Shown piece after piece: positions 24,722 to 32,034 of a stretch of DNA of 64,000 bases (within the stretch, counting starts at the first letter, position 1; the number at the start of each line of letters is the position of its first letter). This DNA comes from Kitasatospora phosalacinea (GTDB taxonomy: Bacteria; Actinomycetota; Actinomycetes; Streptomycetales; Streptomycetaceae): NCBI RefSeq assembly GCF_000717185.1, contig NZ_JNYE01000009.1:1-64000 (forward strand). Reading direction: 5' to 3'. Both the position numbers and the translations under genes were made by a program. The notes below the pieces were generated by a model. That model was not told the DNA's origin and searched no databases. It saw only the letters and a list, made by a program, of their open reading frames with translations.

Positions 24722-24802
24722 TTAGCCGAAGGCGGGGGTGGTGGTCAGTGCTATCGCACCGGTGGTCAGCGCAGCCATGAGGGCTGTGGGAAGTCTGCGC
24801 AA
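24722..24802 (-). pseudogene. Orphaned signal peptide of the M6 protease (26 codons ending in TAA)
   Basis: A TTG at 24802 with GAGGAG 8 bases upstream starts a 26-residue signal peptide: LRRLPT, then a hydrophobic core (ALMAALTTGAIALTTT) and PAFG, followed by TAA. After the stop the same frame continues with PAKPAVELTAQQ into the M6 protease. The frame match, spacing and export need of the protease show that the two parts were one gene. A single base change at the stop would restore a normal secreted protease. Confidence 0.7.
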
Positions 24803-24848
24803 GTGACCTGCTCCTCGGGAGGGTGGACGGGGATGGATGGCCGGTAAT

Positions 24849-24856
24849 ATTTCACA
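24849..24856 (-). promoter_or_regulatory. TGTGAAAT motif, copy 2, upstream of the M6 protease
   Basis: ATTTCACA on the plus strand, inside the AT-rich patch TAATATTTCACATGTCAT, lies 47 bases upstream of the TTG at 24802. The TATTAC next to it (minus strand) could be a -10 box. It shares the 8-mer with the sites at 10012-10019 and 26998-27005. Confidence 0.4.
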
Positions 24857-24865
24857 TGTCATCTG

Positions 24866-26950
24866 CTACATGGAAGGGGTGGCGCCCAGTTCCCGGCGCA
24901 GGAAGGCGAGTTCCTGGACGGCGATCCGCTCCAGCACCCCGTCCGGCGCCATGTGGCTCACCCCCGGCAGCGCCAGCAGGTCGTGCGGCCGCCCGGCCCG
25001 GGTCAGCGCCTCGGACAGCAGCAGGGTGTGCGCGGGGTGCACGTTGTCGTCCGCCAGGCCGTGGACCAGCAACAGCGGACGGCTCAGCCCCGGCGCGTCG
25101 TCGAGCAGGCAGTCCGCCGCGTACCCCTCCGGGTTGTCCTGCGGCAGGCCGAGGTACCGCTCGGTGTACGCGGTGTCGTACAGCCGGAAGTCGGTCGGCG
25201 GGGCGCCCGCGCTGGCCGCGTGGAACACGTCCGGGCGGCGCAGCACCGCGAGCGCGGCGAAGTAGCCGCCGTACGACCAGCCGCGCACGCCGACCCGCTG
25301 CAGGTCCAGGTCCGGGTGGTCGGCGCCGAGCGCCCGGAGGGCGGCCACCTGGTCGTCGAGCGCGACCTGCGAGAAGCGGCGGAAGATCGCCCGGGTGAAG
25401 TCCGGCGAGACGAACGGGGTGCCCCGGTTGTCCACCGTCACCACGGCGAAGCCCTGGTCGGCCCACCACTGCTTGAGCTGCCAGCGGCGCGGCTCGTTGG
25501 CGATCACCTGGAAGCCCGGGCCGCCGTACACGTCCAGCAGCACCGGCAGCTTGCGGCCGCTCCGGTGCCCCTGCGGGTACAGCACTGCCGTGGGCAGGCC
25601 GAGTTCGGTCACCCGGGCCAGCAACGGCTGCGGGCGGTAGGGGAGTTCGGCCGCCAGATCGGGGAAGTCCGTGCTGCCCGCGGGAGTTCGCAGCTCGCGG
25701 CGGATGCCGTCCAGGGTGGCCGAGGTGAGCAGCAGCACGTCCTCGGCGTGCGCGGCCACCGCGTGCACGCCCGCGCCCCCGGTCAGCTTCTCCAGCGCGC
25801 CGGTGTGCGGGTCGAGCAGGAAGACGTGCTGGTCGGCCGGATCGCCGTCGCCCGCCTCGATCAGCAGCCGGCCGTCCCGCCAGGGGCCGACCACCCGGCG
25901 CACCTGGAGGCGCTCGTCGGTGAGGATCTTGCCGTCCAGCGCGACGCCGCGGGCCGCCGGGGTGTCCGAGGAGGTCAGCACCCGGCCGTCGGCCAGCCGC
26001 AGCGGGGTGCCGGGCAGTGGGTCGACCCAGAACTCGTCCTCGGTGCGGGAGAGTTCGCGCGTCGCGCCGGTGGCCGGGTCGGCGGTCAGCAGCAGCACGT
26101 TCTGCTGCAGCCGGTCCGCGACGGTCAGCAGGATCTCGCCGTCGCCCTCCCAGCCCGCGGCCGTCACGTACGGGAACCCGTCGGTGTCCCACCGCAGTTG
26201 GGTCGCCGCGCCGCCCGGGCGCAGCACCCACAGCTGGACGTCCGCGTTCGGGCCGCCGGCCTGCGGGTAGGCGAAGGACTCGGGGGCCAGCTCCGGGTGC
26301 GCCGGGTCGGCGAAGTGCCGCAGCGGCAGGGCGGACTCGTCGACCCGGGCGGCCAGCAGGGCGGTGCCGTCCGGCGCCCACCAGTGGCCGCGCAGCCGGC
26401 CCAGCTCCTCCTGGGCGGCGAACTCGGCCACGCCCCACAGCGCGCCGTCCGCCGGGCTGACCCGGCCGCCCGGGGTCAGGTGCAGCGCCCCGTCGGCGAC
26501 GTACGCCACCACCGAGCCGTCGGCGTTCGGGCGGGGGTCGAACGCCGGTGCCACGACCGGGAGTTCGGTGCTGGTGCCGGTCGCGGTGTCGCACCGGAAG
26601 ACCCGGCCGTCCAGGGCGAAGACGGCCTGCGCGAGGTCGCCGGTGGCGGCGAAGGAGCCGATGCCGGGCGCCCACAGCCGGATCCGCTCGCGCAGCCTGC
26701 GCTCCAGCGGCGGCAGCGCCGAGGCGGCGCCGGTGCGCTCCGGGGCGATCGCCGCGGGGTCGGCCACCAGGTGCTCCCGGCCGGTGGCCAGGTCGTACAG
26801 CCAGAGGCGCTCGACCGGGTCGGTGGAGCCGGTCGAGCGCAGGAACAGGGCGCGGCTCGCGTCGGCGGCGAGGGTGACCGCGCGGGGGGAGCCGTAGCTG
26901 AAACGGCCGGTGGCGGCGCTCAGCGCGAGGTAGGGGTCGGTGTGAGTCAC
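24866..26950 (-). CDS. S9 family serine peptidase (prolyl oligopeptidase/dipeptidyl peptidase IV type)
   Basis: A 694-residue cytoplasmic peptidase with an N-terminal beta-propeller (about 1-430) and a C-terminal alpha/beta-hydrolase domain. The nucleophile is S559 in GWSYGGYFAAL. The acid lies in HGLADDNVHP and His666 is in GVSHMA, completing the triad. The N-terminal domain holds repeated strand motifs ending in charged turns. The GTG at 26950 lacks a strong ribosome site. No signal peptide is seen, so it probably trims imported proline-containing peptides. It is divergent from the class V aminotransferase, with a palindrome between them. Confidence 0.92.
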   Translation of the reverse strand: MTHTDPYLALSAATGRFSYGSPRAVTLAADASRALFLRSTGSTDPVERLWLYDLATGREHLVADPAAIAPERTGAASALPPLERRLRERIRLWAPGIGSFAATGDLAQAVFALDGRVFRCDTATGTSTELPVVAPAFDPRPNADGSVVAYVADGALHLTPGGRVSPADGALWGVAEFAAQEELGRLRGHWWAPDGTALLAARVDESALPLRHFADPAHPELAPESFAYPQAGGPNADVQLWVLRPGGAATQLRWDTDGFPYVTAAGWEGDGEILLTVADRLQQNVLLLTADPATGATRELSRTEDEFWVDPLPGTPLRLADGRVLTSSDTPAARGVALDGKILTDERLQVRRVVGPWRDGRLLIEAGDGDPADQHVFLLDPHTGALEKLTGGAGVHAVAAHAEDVLLLTSATLDGIRRELRTPAGSTDFPDLAAELPYRPQPLLARVTELGLPTAVLYPQGHRSGRKLPVLLDVYGGPGFQVIANEPRRWQLKQWWADQGFAVVTVDNRGTPFVSPDFTRAIFRRFSQVALDDQVAALRALGADHPDLDLQRVGVRGWSYGGYFAALAVLRRPDVFHAASAGAPPTDFRLYDTAYTERYLGLPQDNPEGYAADCLLDDAPGLSRPLLLVHGLADDNVHPAHTLLLSEALTRAGRPHDLLALPGVSHMAPDGVLERIAVQELAFLRRELGATPSM

Positions 26951-26996
26951 CCGCCGATGGTTGCCGTGCCGGGCCTCGTTCGGCTAGAAGTATGCA

Positions 26997-27012
26997 GTGT
27001 GAAATGTCACAC
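26997..27012. promoter_or_regulatory. Palindrome GTGTGA-N4-TCACAC between divergent genes (contains TGTGAAAT copy 3)
   Basis: GTGTGA (26997-27002) and TCACAC (27007-27012) are perfect inverted repeats around AATG. The site lies 46 bases from the S9 peptidase start and 18 bases from the aminotransferase start, well placed to control both. The embedded TGTGAAAT is repeated upstream of the ABC importer and the M6 protease. Confidence 0.6.
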
Positions 27013-27030
27013 AACATTTGGATGGTGGAG

Positions 27031-28260
27031 ATGAGCACTCCGGGGAACCCGCGCCCGGCCCCGGCCCGCCCGGACGCCCGCACCGACGGCGCCGACGGTG
27101 CCGACCGGCCCGCCCCGCTGCGCGGCAGCAGCACCCTGTTCACCCTCGACCCGGGCACCGCCCACCTCAACCACGGCTCCTACGGCGCCGTCCCCGTCCC
27201 GGTCCAGCGCCACCAGGCCAGGCTGCGCGCCGAGATGGAGCGCGACCCCGACGGCTTCTTCCTGGAGGCCCCCGACCGGATCGGCCGCGCCCGCGCCGAG
27301 GTCGCCGCCGCCCTCGGCGGCGACCCCTCCCGGCTCGCCCTGATCACCAACGTCACCGAGGGCGTCGCGATCGCCCTCGACTCCGTCCCGCTCGGCGAAC
27401 GCGACCAGGTCCTGGTCACCGACCACGGCTACGGCGTGGTCACCCGCGCCGCCGAACGCCGCGCCACCGAGGCCGGGGCCGTGGTGCGCTGCGTGCGGAT
27501 CTCCCCGCACGCCCCCGACGGGGAGGCCGTCGCCGAACGCGTCCTGGCCGCCGTCACCCCGCGCACCAAGGTCGCCGTCCTCGACCTGGTCACCTCGCCC
27601 ACCGCCCGCGCCGTCGCCACCCCCGCGCTGCTCGCCGCACTGCGCTCCCGCGGCGTCGTCACCGTCGTCGACGCCGCCCACGCCCCCGGTGCCCTCCCGG
27701 TCGACCTCGGCGGCGCGGCGGGCGGTGCCGACTTCTGGGTCGGCAACCTGCACAAGTGGGCCTTCGCCCCGCGCGCCGCCGCCGTCCTCGCCGTCGACCG
27801 GCCCTGGCGGCCCCGGGTGCGCCCGCTGGTGTTCTCCTGGGAGCACGACCGCGGCTTCCCCCGGCGGGTCGAGTGGCGCGGCACCTTCGACTACACCCCC
27901 TGGCTGGCCGCCCCCGCCGGATTCGCCCTGCTGAACCGGATCGGCGCCGAGCAACTGCGCGCCCACAACGACGGGTTGGCCGCCCACGGCCAGCGCCTGC
28001 TGGTCGAGCGGGCCGGACTGCGGGCCCTGCCGGAACTCCCCGGCCTGGGCATGCGCGCCGTCCGGCTGCCCCCCGGCGTCGCCGAGCAGGAGCACGCCGC
28101 GAAGGCCCTGATGGTCGCCGTCCGCCGCACCCTGGACACCCGGATCGCGGTCCGCCCCTGGCAGGGCGGCGGCGTCCTCCGGATCAGCGCCCAGCTCTAC
28201 AACCGCCCCGAGGAGTACCTGCGGCTGGCCGACGGCCTGGCCCGGTTGGTCACCCGGTAA
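27031..28260 (+). CDS. Class V aminotransferase-fold PLP enzyme (isopenicillin N epimerase-like)
   Basis: A 409-residue fold-type I PLP enzyme. D214 in VVDAAHAPG would bind the pyridine nitrogen, and K242 in VGNLHKWAFAPR is the PLP-lysine in the epimerase/cysteine-desulphurase-like group. The N-terminal TAHLNHGSYGAVP is typical of isopenicillin-N-epimerase-like proteins, most of which have no link to penicillin. Candidate starts are ATG at 26992, 27004, 27022 and 27031. I chose 27031 by the start of the conserved part; GGTGGAG is too close for a strong site. Substrate is unknown. It may share regulation with the divergent S9 peptidase. Confidence 0.85.
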   Translation: MSTPGNPRPAPARPDARTDGADGADRPAPLRGSSTLFTLDPGTAHLNHGSYGAVPVPVQRHQARLRAEMERDPDGFFLEAPDRIGRARAEVAAALGGDPSRLALITNVTEGVAIALDSVPLGERDQVLVTDHGYGVVTRAAERRATEAGAVVRCVRISPHAPDGEAVAERVLAAVTPRTKVAVLDLVTSPTARAVATPALLAALRSRGVVTVVDAAHAPGALPVDLGGAAGGADFWVGNLHKWAFAPRAAAVLAVDRPWRPRVRPLVFSWEHDRGFPRRVEWRGTFDYTPWLAAPAGFALLNRIGAEQLRAHNDGLAAHGQRLLVERAGLRALPELPGLGMRAVRLPPGVAEQEHAAKALMVAVRRTLDTRIAVRPWQGGGVLRISAQLYNRPEEYLRLADGLARLVTR

Positions 28261-28365
28261 CGGAGCCATGCCCCGAGCGGTCGTACTGACCGGTAGTCAG
28301 ATGATCAAGAGCGCTGCTATCGTGCCGGGGCCCGAATCGAACAACCCTGCACGGAACGGGTATTC

Positions 28366-28776
28366 ATGCGCACCTCACAGCGGTTCACGGCCCTCGCGCT
28401 CGGCCTCCTGGGCATGACCGGAGGGACGGTCCTGGCGGCCGCTCCGGCCGAGGCGGCCACCACGCCCAGCGGGGCCTGCGGCAGCGGCTACTACCAGATC
28501 GACCACCACGCCATGGGCACGGTGGCCGACATCTACCTGTTCTACAACGGGTCGAGCAACTGCGCCGTCACCTGGGTGCGGAGCCCGAACGGCACCAGGA
28601 CGTACGACCTGCGGGTGCACATCGAGCGGCAGAGCGACTACCACGAGGCCTCCGACGGCGGCTACTACAAGTACTACGCCGGCCCGGTCAAGCTCAGCGC
28701 CGCGGGCACCTGCATCTCGTGGGGCGGCTTCGTGGAGGGCACCCAGTGGGCGTCCGGCTGGGAGCACTGCGGCTGA
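28366..28776 (+). CDS. Small secreted protein, spore-associated protein A (SapA)-like
   Basis: A 136-residue precursor with a signal peptide (RTSQRFTALALGLLGMTGG, then AxA sites near APAEAA, about residue 31). The mature part of about 105 residues has four cysteines (GACGS, SNCAV, GTCIS, EHCG), likely two disulphides. The segments YYAGPVKLSAAGTCISWGG and EHCG at the end match my memory of SapA, a protein found on Streptomyces spores. The ATG follows an A/G-rich ACGGAACGGG. CTGAC-N5-GTCAG at 28286-28300 upstream is a small inverted repeat that could be an operator. Function in the spore coat is unproven. Confidence 0.78.
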   Translation: MRTSQRFTALALGLLGMTGGTVLAAAPAEAATTPSGACGSGYYQIDHHAMGTVADIYLFYNGSSNCAVTWVRSPNGTRTYDLRVHIERQSDYHEASDGGYYKYYAGPVKLSAAGTCISWGGFVEGTQWASGWEHCG

Positions 28777-28956
28777 CCGCCGGCCCCGCGGCGGCGTACC
28801 GCTGAACGGGTTGCCCGAGCGTGTCCCGCCGGTGCCGTCCGGGCCGCCGGTGCCAGGGTGGGGAGCCCGTGCCGCGGGCGCCCCCGGACCGGCGTCCGGG
28901 CGGGGGCGGCGGGCCGGTCCGCACCGGCGGGCCGCGAAGGATGTGGAGGTGGGCCA

Positions 28957-30783
28957 GTGCCCCGGGTGCCGCTGCTGTCCCTGCGCGGGATCACCAAGCA
29001 CTACGGCGTGGTCAGGGCCCTCGACTCGGTCGACCTCCAGGTGGAGCGCGGCCAGGTCCTCGGCCTGGTCGGCGACAGCGGGGCGGGCAAGAGCACCCTG
29101 GTCAAGGTCGTCTCCGCGGCCGCCCCGGCGGACGCGGGGCGCGCCGAGTGGCAGGGCCGCCCGGTCGTCCTGCGCCGGCCCGCCGACGCCCAGCGGCTCG
29201 GCATCGCCACCGTCTACCAGGACCAGTCGCTCGTCGACCGGCTGGACACCGTGGCCAACCTGTACCTCGGCCGGGAGCTGCGCCGGTTCGGGGTGCTCCG
29301 CGAGGTCGAGATGGAGAAACGTTCCTGTGCACTGCTGGAACGCCTCGCCATCAGCCTCCCCAGCGTCCGGACCCCGGTGGGGACGTTCACCATGGACCAG
29401 CGGCAGTCGGTCTCCATCGCCCGGGCCGTGCTCACCGAGCCCGACCTGATCGTCCTCGACGAGCCCGCCACCGCGCTCACCGTGGAGCAGACCGTCCGGG
29501 TGCTCGGCCTGATCCGCCGGCTGCGAGACGAGGGCCGCGCCGTGATCGTGGTCAGCCACAACCTGGACGACGTCCAGGCCGTCGCCGACCGGATCGCCGT
29601 CCTCCGCCTGGGCCGCAACAACGGCCTGTTCGAAGCCCGGTACACCAGCCAGGAACAGCTCGCCGCCGCCATCAGCGGCGGCCACCCGCTCGCCGTCACC
29701 CTCCAGCGCAGCCTGCTGCCCCGCGACCTCCCCGAGCACGAGGCCGTCGAGGCCGCCCACCGCTACCTGCCCGCGCACGCCGGGGTCGGCGGCGACTGGT
29801 ACGACGTCATCCCGCTCTCCGGCGCCCGGGTCGCCCTGGTCGTCGGCGACGTGGTCGGCCACGGCCTGCACGCCGCCGCCACCATGGGCCGACTGCGCAC
29901 CGCCGTGCGGAACTTCGCGATGCTCGACCTGCCGCCCGACGAACTCCTCACCCACCTCGACGAGGTGGTCGCCCAGATCGACGAGGAGGAGACGGCCGGC
30001 GGCCGCGAGGGCGCGATCATCGGCGCGACCTGCCTGTACGCGATCTACGACCCGGTCACCCGCCGCTGCCAGCTCGCCCGCGCCGGACACCTCCCGCTCG
30101 TCCTGGTCCGCCCCGACGGCACGGTCGACATCCCCGACACCCCCACCGGCCCGCCGCTCGGCCTGCGCGGACTGCCGTTCACCACCGTGGAACTCGACAT
30201 CCCCGAGGGGAGCCGGCTGGTCCTCTACACCGACGGGCTGGTGGAGTCCCGCACCGAGGACATCGACGTCGGCCTGGACCGGCTGCGCGCGGCCCTCGCC
30301 CACCCCGGGCGCACCCCCGAGCAGACCTGCCGGAACGTCCTGGACGCGATGCTCCCCACCGACTCGGCCGACGACGTCGCCCTGCTCGTCGCCCGCACCC
30401 GGGCGGTGCCCGCGGACCGGACCGCCGAGTGGAGCGTCCCGACCGACCCCTCGGCCGTCGCCGCCGTCCGCGCCGCGGCCACCGCCCAGCTGCGCCGCTG
30501 GGGCCTGGAGGAACTGGAGACCGGCACCGAGCTGATCCTCAGCGAACTGGTCACCAACGCCATCCGCTACGGGGCCGCCCCGGTCGCGGTGCGGCTGCTG
30601 TACGGGCGGACCCTGATCTGCCAGGTCGCGGACGCCAGCAGCACCTCGCCCCGGGTCCGGCTCGCCGCCGCCACCGACGAGGGCGGGCGCGGACTGTTCC
30701 TGGTCGGGCAGATCGCCCAGCGCTGGGGTACCAGGTACACCGAGGACGGCAAGGTCATCTGGGCCGAGCAGAAGCTGCCCTGA
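28957..30783 (+). CDS. Fusion protein: ABC-type ATPase + SpoIIE/PP2C phosphatase + HATPase (anti-sigma type)
   Basis: A 608-residue soluble protein with three domains. Residues 1-240 form an ABC ATPase of the sugar-importer type, with Walker A GDSGAGKST (39-47), Q-loop YQDQS (87-91), Walker B LIVLDEPATALT (164-175) and H-loop VSHN. The signature is degenerate: TFTMDQRQSVSIARAV instead of LSGGQ. Residues about 245-480 form a SpoIIE phosphatase, with metal Asp in GVGGDWYDV, GDVVGHGLH, LYTDGLVES and DSADDVALL. Residues about 490-608 form a HATPase with N-box LILSELVTNAIRYG and glycine box EGGRGLFLV. Phosphatase and kinase halves are a known pair controlling anti-sigma-factor antagonists; joining them to an ABC ATPase is unusual. 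The GTG at 28957 has GGAGG 7 bases upstream. Confidence 0.9.
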   Translation: MPRVPLLSLRGITKHYGVVRALDSVDLQVERGQVLGLVGDSGAGKSTLVKVVSAAAPADAGRAEWQGRPVVLRRPADAQRLGIATVYQDQSLVDRLDTVANLYLGRELRRFGVLREVEMEKRSCALLERLAISLPSVRTPVGTFTMDQRQSVSIARAVLTEPDLIVLDEPATALTVEQTVRVLGLIRRLRDEGRAVIVVSHNLDDVQAVADRIAVLRLGRNNGLFEARYTSQEQLAAAISGGHPLAVTLQRSLLPRDLPEHEAVEAAHRYLPAHAGVGGDWYDVIPLSGARVALVVGDVVGHGLHAAATMGRLRTAVRNFAMLDLPPDELLTHLDEVVAQIDEEETAGGREGAIIGATCLYAIYDPVTRRCQLARAGHLPLVLVRPDGTVDIPDTPTGPPLGLRGLPFTTVELDIPEGSRLVLYTDGLVESRTEDIDVGLDRLRAALAHPGRTPEQTCRNVLDAMLPTDSADDVALLVARTRAVPADRTAEWSVPTDPSAVAAVRAAATAQLRRWGLEELETGTELILSELVTNAIRYGAAPVAVRLLYGRTLICQVADASSTSPRVRLAAATDEGGRGLFLVGQIAQRWGTRYTEDGKVIWAEQKLP

Positions 30784-30811
30784 CGGGGCCGTCGACGGGG
30801 CCCGTTGGCGC

Positions 30812-30847
30812 GGGGCCCGGGGCACTGACGGGCTGCCCCGGGGCCCC
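30812..30847. terminator. Bidirectional hairpin between the fusion phosphatase gene and the ArsR gene
   Basis: GGGGCCCGGGGCA (30812-30824) pairs with TGCCCCGGGGCCCC (30834-30847) with a single bulge and a 9-base loop. It lies between two convergent stop codons (30783 and 30863), the expected place for a two-way terminator. Confidence 0.6.
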
Positions 30848-30862
30848 GGCGGGCCGCCCGGG

Positions 30863-31195
30863 TCACTGGTGGGCGGCGCGGAGCTCCTCCAGCAGCATGC
30901 CCTGGTCGGCGAGCAGCTCGGTGAGGATGCGCCGGGCCGTCCGGAGCAGCTCGGCGACGTCCGCGCCCGCCAGGGCGTACACCACCGTCGACCCCTCGCG
31001 GGTCGCGGTCACCAGGCCGGAGCGGCGCAGGATGGCGAGCTGCTGGGAGAGGCTCGACGGTTCGATGTCGAACTCGGGCAGCAGGTCGCGCACCGGCGTC
31101 GGTCCGGCCTGGAGCAGTTCGAGGACCCGGATTCGCACCGGGTGGCCGAGCATCCGGAAGAACTCGGCCTTGGCCTGGTACAGCGGTACGGGCAT
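30863..31195 (-). CDS. ArsR family transcriptional regulator
   Basis: A 110-residue single-domain winged-helix repressor. AEFFRMLGHPVRIRVLELLQAG begins the fold. The recognition helix region is EPSSLSQQLAILRRSGLVTATREGSTVVYAL. The usual ELCVCDL metal motif is replaced by VRDLLPEFDIEP and there are no cysteines, so arsenic or cadmium sensing through thiols is excluded. The ATG at 31195 has GAGGGGAGGA upstream. It lies 44 bases downstream of a roadblock gene and convergent with the ABC-SpoIIE fusion, and may be co-transcribed with the roadblock gene. Confidence 0.9.
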   Translation of the reverse strand: MPVPLYQAKAEFFRMLGHPVRIRVLELLQAGPTPVRDLLPEFDIEPSSLSQQLAILRRSGLVTATREGSTVVYALAGADVAELLRTARRILTELLADQGMLLEELRAAHQ

Positions 31196-31239
31196 GCTTC
31201 CTCCCCTCTTCCGGCGGCGCGCGGGCCGCCGTCCCGCGC

Positions 31240-31614
31240 TCAGACCTCCAGCGTCGACTCGATCCGCTTCAGCTGGTGCCGGGCCATGGCCAGGTTGGAC
31301 CGGGTGCGGTTGAGCGCGAGGTACAGGAACAGGCCGCGCCCGCTGGACGTGGTGAGCGGCCGGATCAGGTGGTACTGACCGGTCAGGGTGACCAGGATGT
31401 CCTCGATGCCGTCGTCGTGGAGGTTGAGCATTTCCATCGCCCGCATCTTGGCACGGACGAGGTCCGTGTTGGCGGCCGCGGCGACGTTCAGGTCGATCTC
31501 GCCGCCGTCCCCGAGGGTGCCGAGCGCCATGCCGCTGCCGTAGTCCACCAGGGCGACCCCGATGGCTCCTTCGATGGTCATGGCTTCCTTGAGCGAGGTT
31601 TCGAGGTTCGCCAT
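31240..31614 (-). CDS. Roadblock/LC7 domain protein (124 residues, paralogue of 17743-18117)
   Basis: A 124-residue roadblock/LC7 protein with the same length, start context and C-terminus (LEV) as the one at 17743-18117. By hand alignment about 88 of 125 aligned positions are identical. Blocks include IGVALVDYGSGMALGT, DLNVAAAANTDLVRAK, QYHLIRPLT and NLAMARHQLK. The ATG at 31614 has AGGAGA 7 bases upstream. It is next to a SpoIIE-type phosphatase/ATPase fusion and an ArsR gene and not to a GTPase. It may be an adaptor in a signalling complex; this is inferred from context only. Confidence 0.88.
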   Translation of the reverse strand: MANLETSLKEAMTIEGAIGVALVDYGSGMALGTLGDGGEIDLNVAAAANTDLVRAKMRAMEMLNLHDDGIEDILVTLTGQYHLIRPLTTSSGRGLFLYLALNRTRSNLAMARHQLKRIESTLEV

Positions 31615-32034
31615 CGCCTGTCTCCTGTCGTGGCTGTGATCGGTTCGGGACGACTGTAGGAACGGGATCGCACTGCGGCCGAGTGTTGATCGGAATCTTC
31701 TGCTTCTGATCCGAAAGCGATCGTTCGACGTCGGTTTGCTGACCACATGAAGACATTTGCAACTCAGGATGTGAGCAGTTCACGGATACGCGATTCCTGC
31801 GGGCACCGAGCGGGAAGGCAGCCGGGCCGCCCCTCCTGACCCGGGCATGCCACCTGCGGAACTGCGGGAAAAGTCTGATGTTGATGTCACTCCAGACGGG
31901 TAATCTCAGGCTGAGATGCTCGATCACCACACCCCACGCACCCGCTGCGCCCCGTCGCCGCCCCCGGCCACGGCCCCGCAGCCGCAGGCGTCGCCGTCTG
32001 CGTTCTCGTCCGGCCACACTCACGGGAAGAACAG
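31615..32034. other. 420-base non-coding region between roadblock and helY genes
   Basis: This divergent region is less GC-rich than its surroundings. It contains the perfect palindrome ATCTCAG-G-CTGAGAT at 31903-31917, and an imperfect inverted repeat GATCGGAATC/GATCCGA near 31687-31714. No credible protein-coding frame is bounded here. It should hold the promoters of the roadblock gene (leftward) and helY (rightward); clear -35/-10 boxes were not found. Confidence 0.5.
31903..31917. promoter_or_regulatory. Perfect 15-bp palindrome upstream of helY
   Basis: ATCTCAG and CTGAGAT flank a single G. The site lies about 118 bases before the GTG of helY in non-coding DNA. It is a candidate operator; the binding protein is unknown. 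Confidence 0.4.

Noticed and set aside
27031..28260. A beta-lactam biosynthesis gene, because of likeness to isopenicillin N epimerase.
   Set aside because: No other beta-lactam genes are near, and this label is applied to many unrelated class V PLP enzymes.
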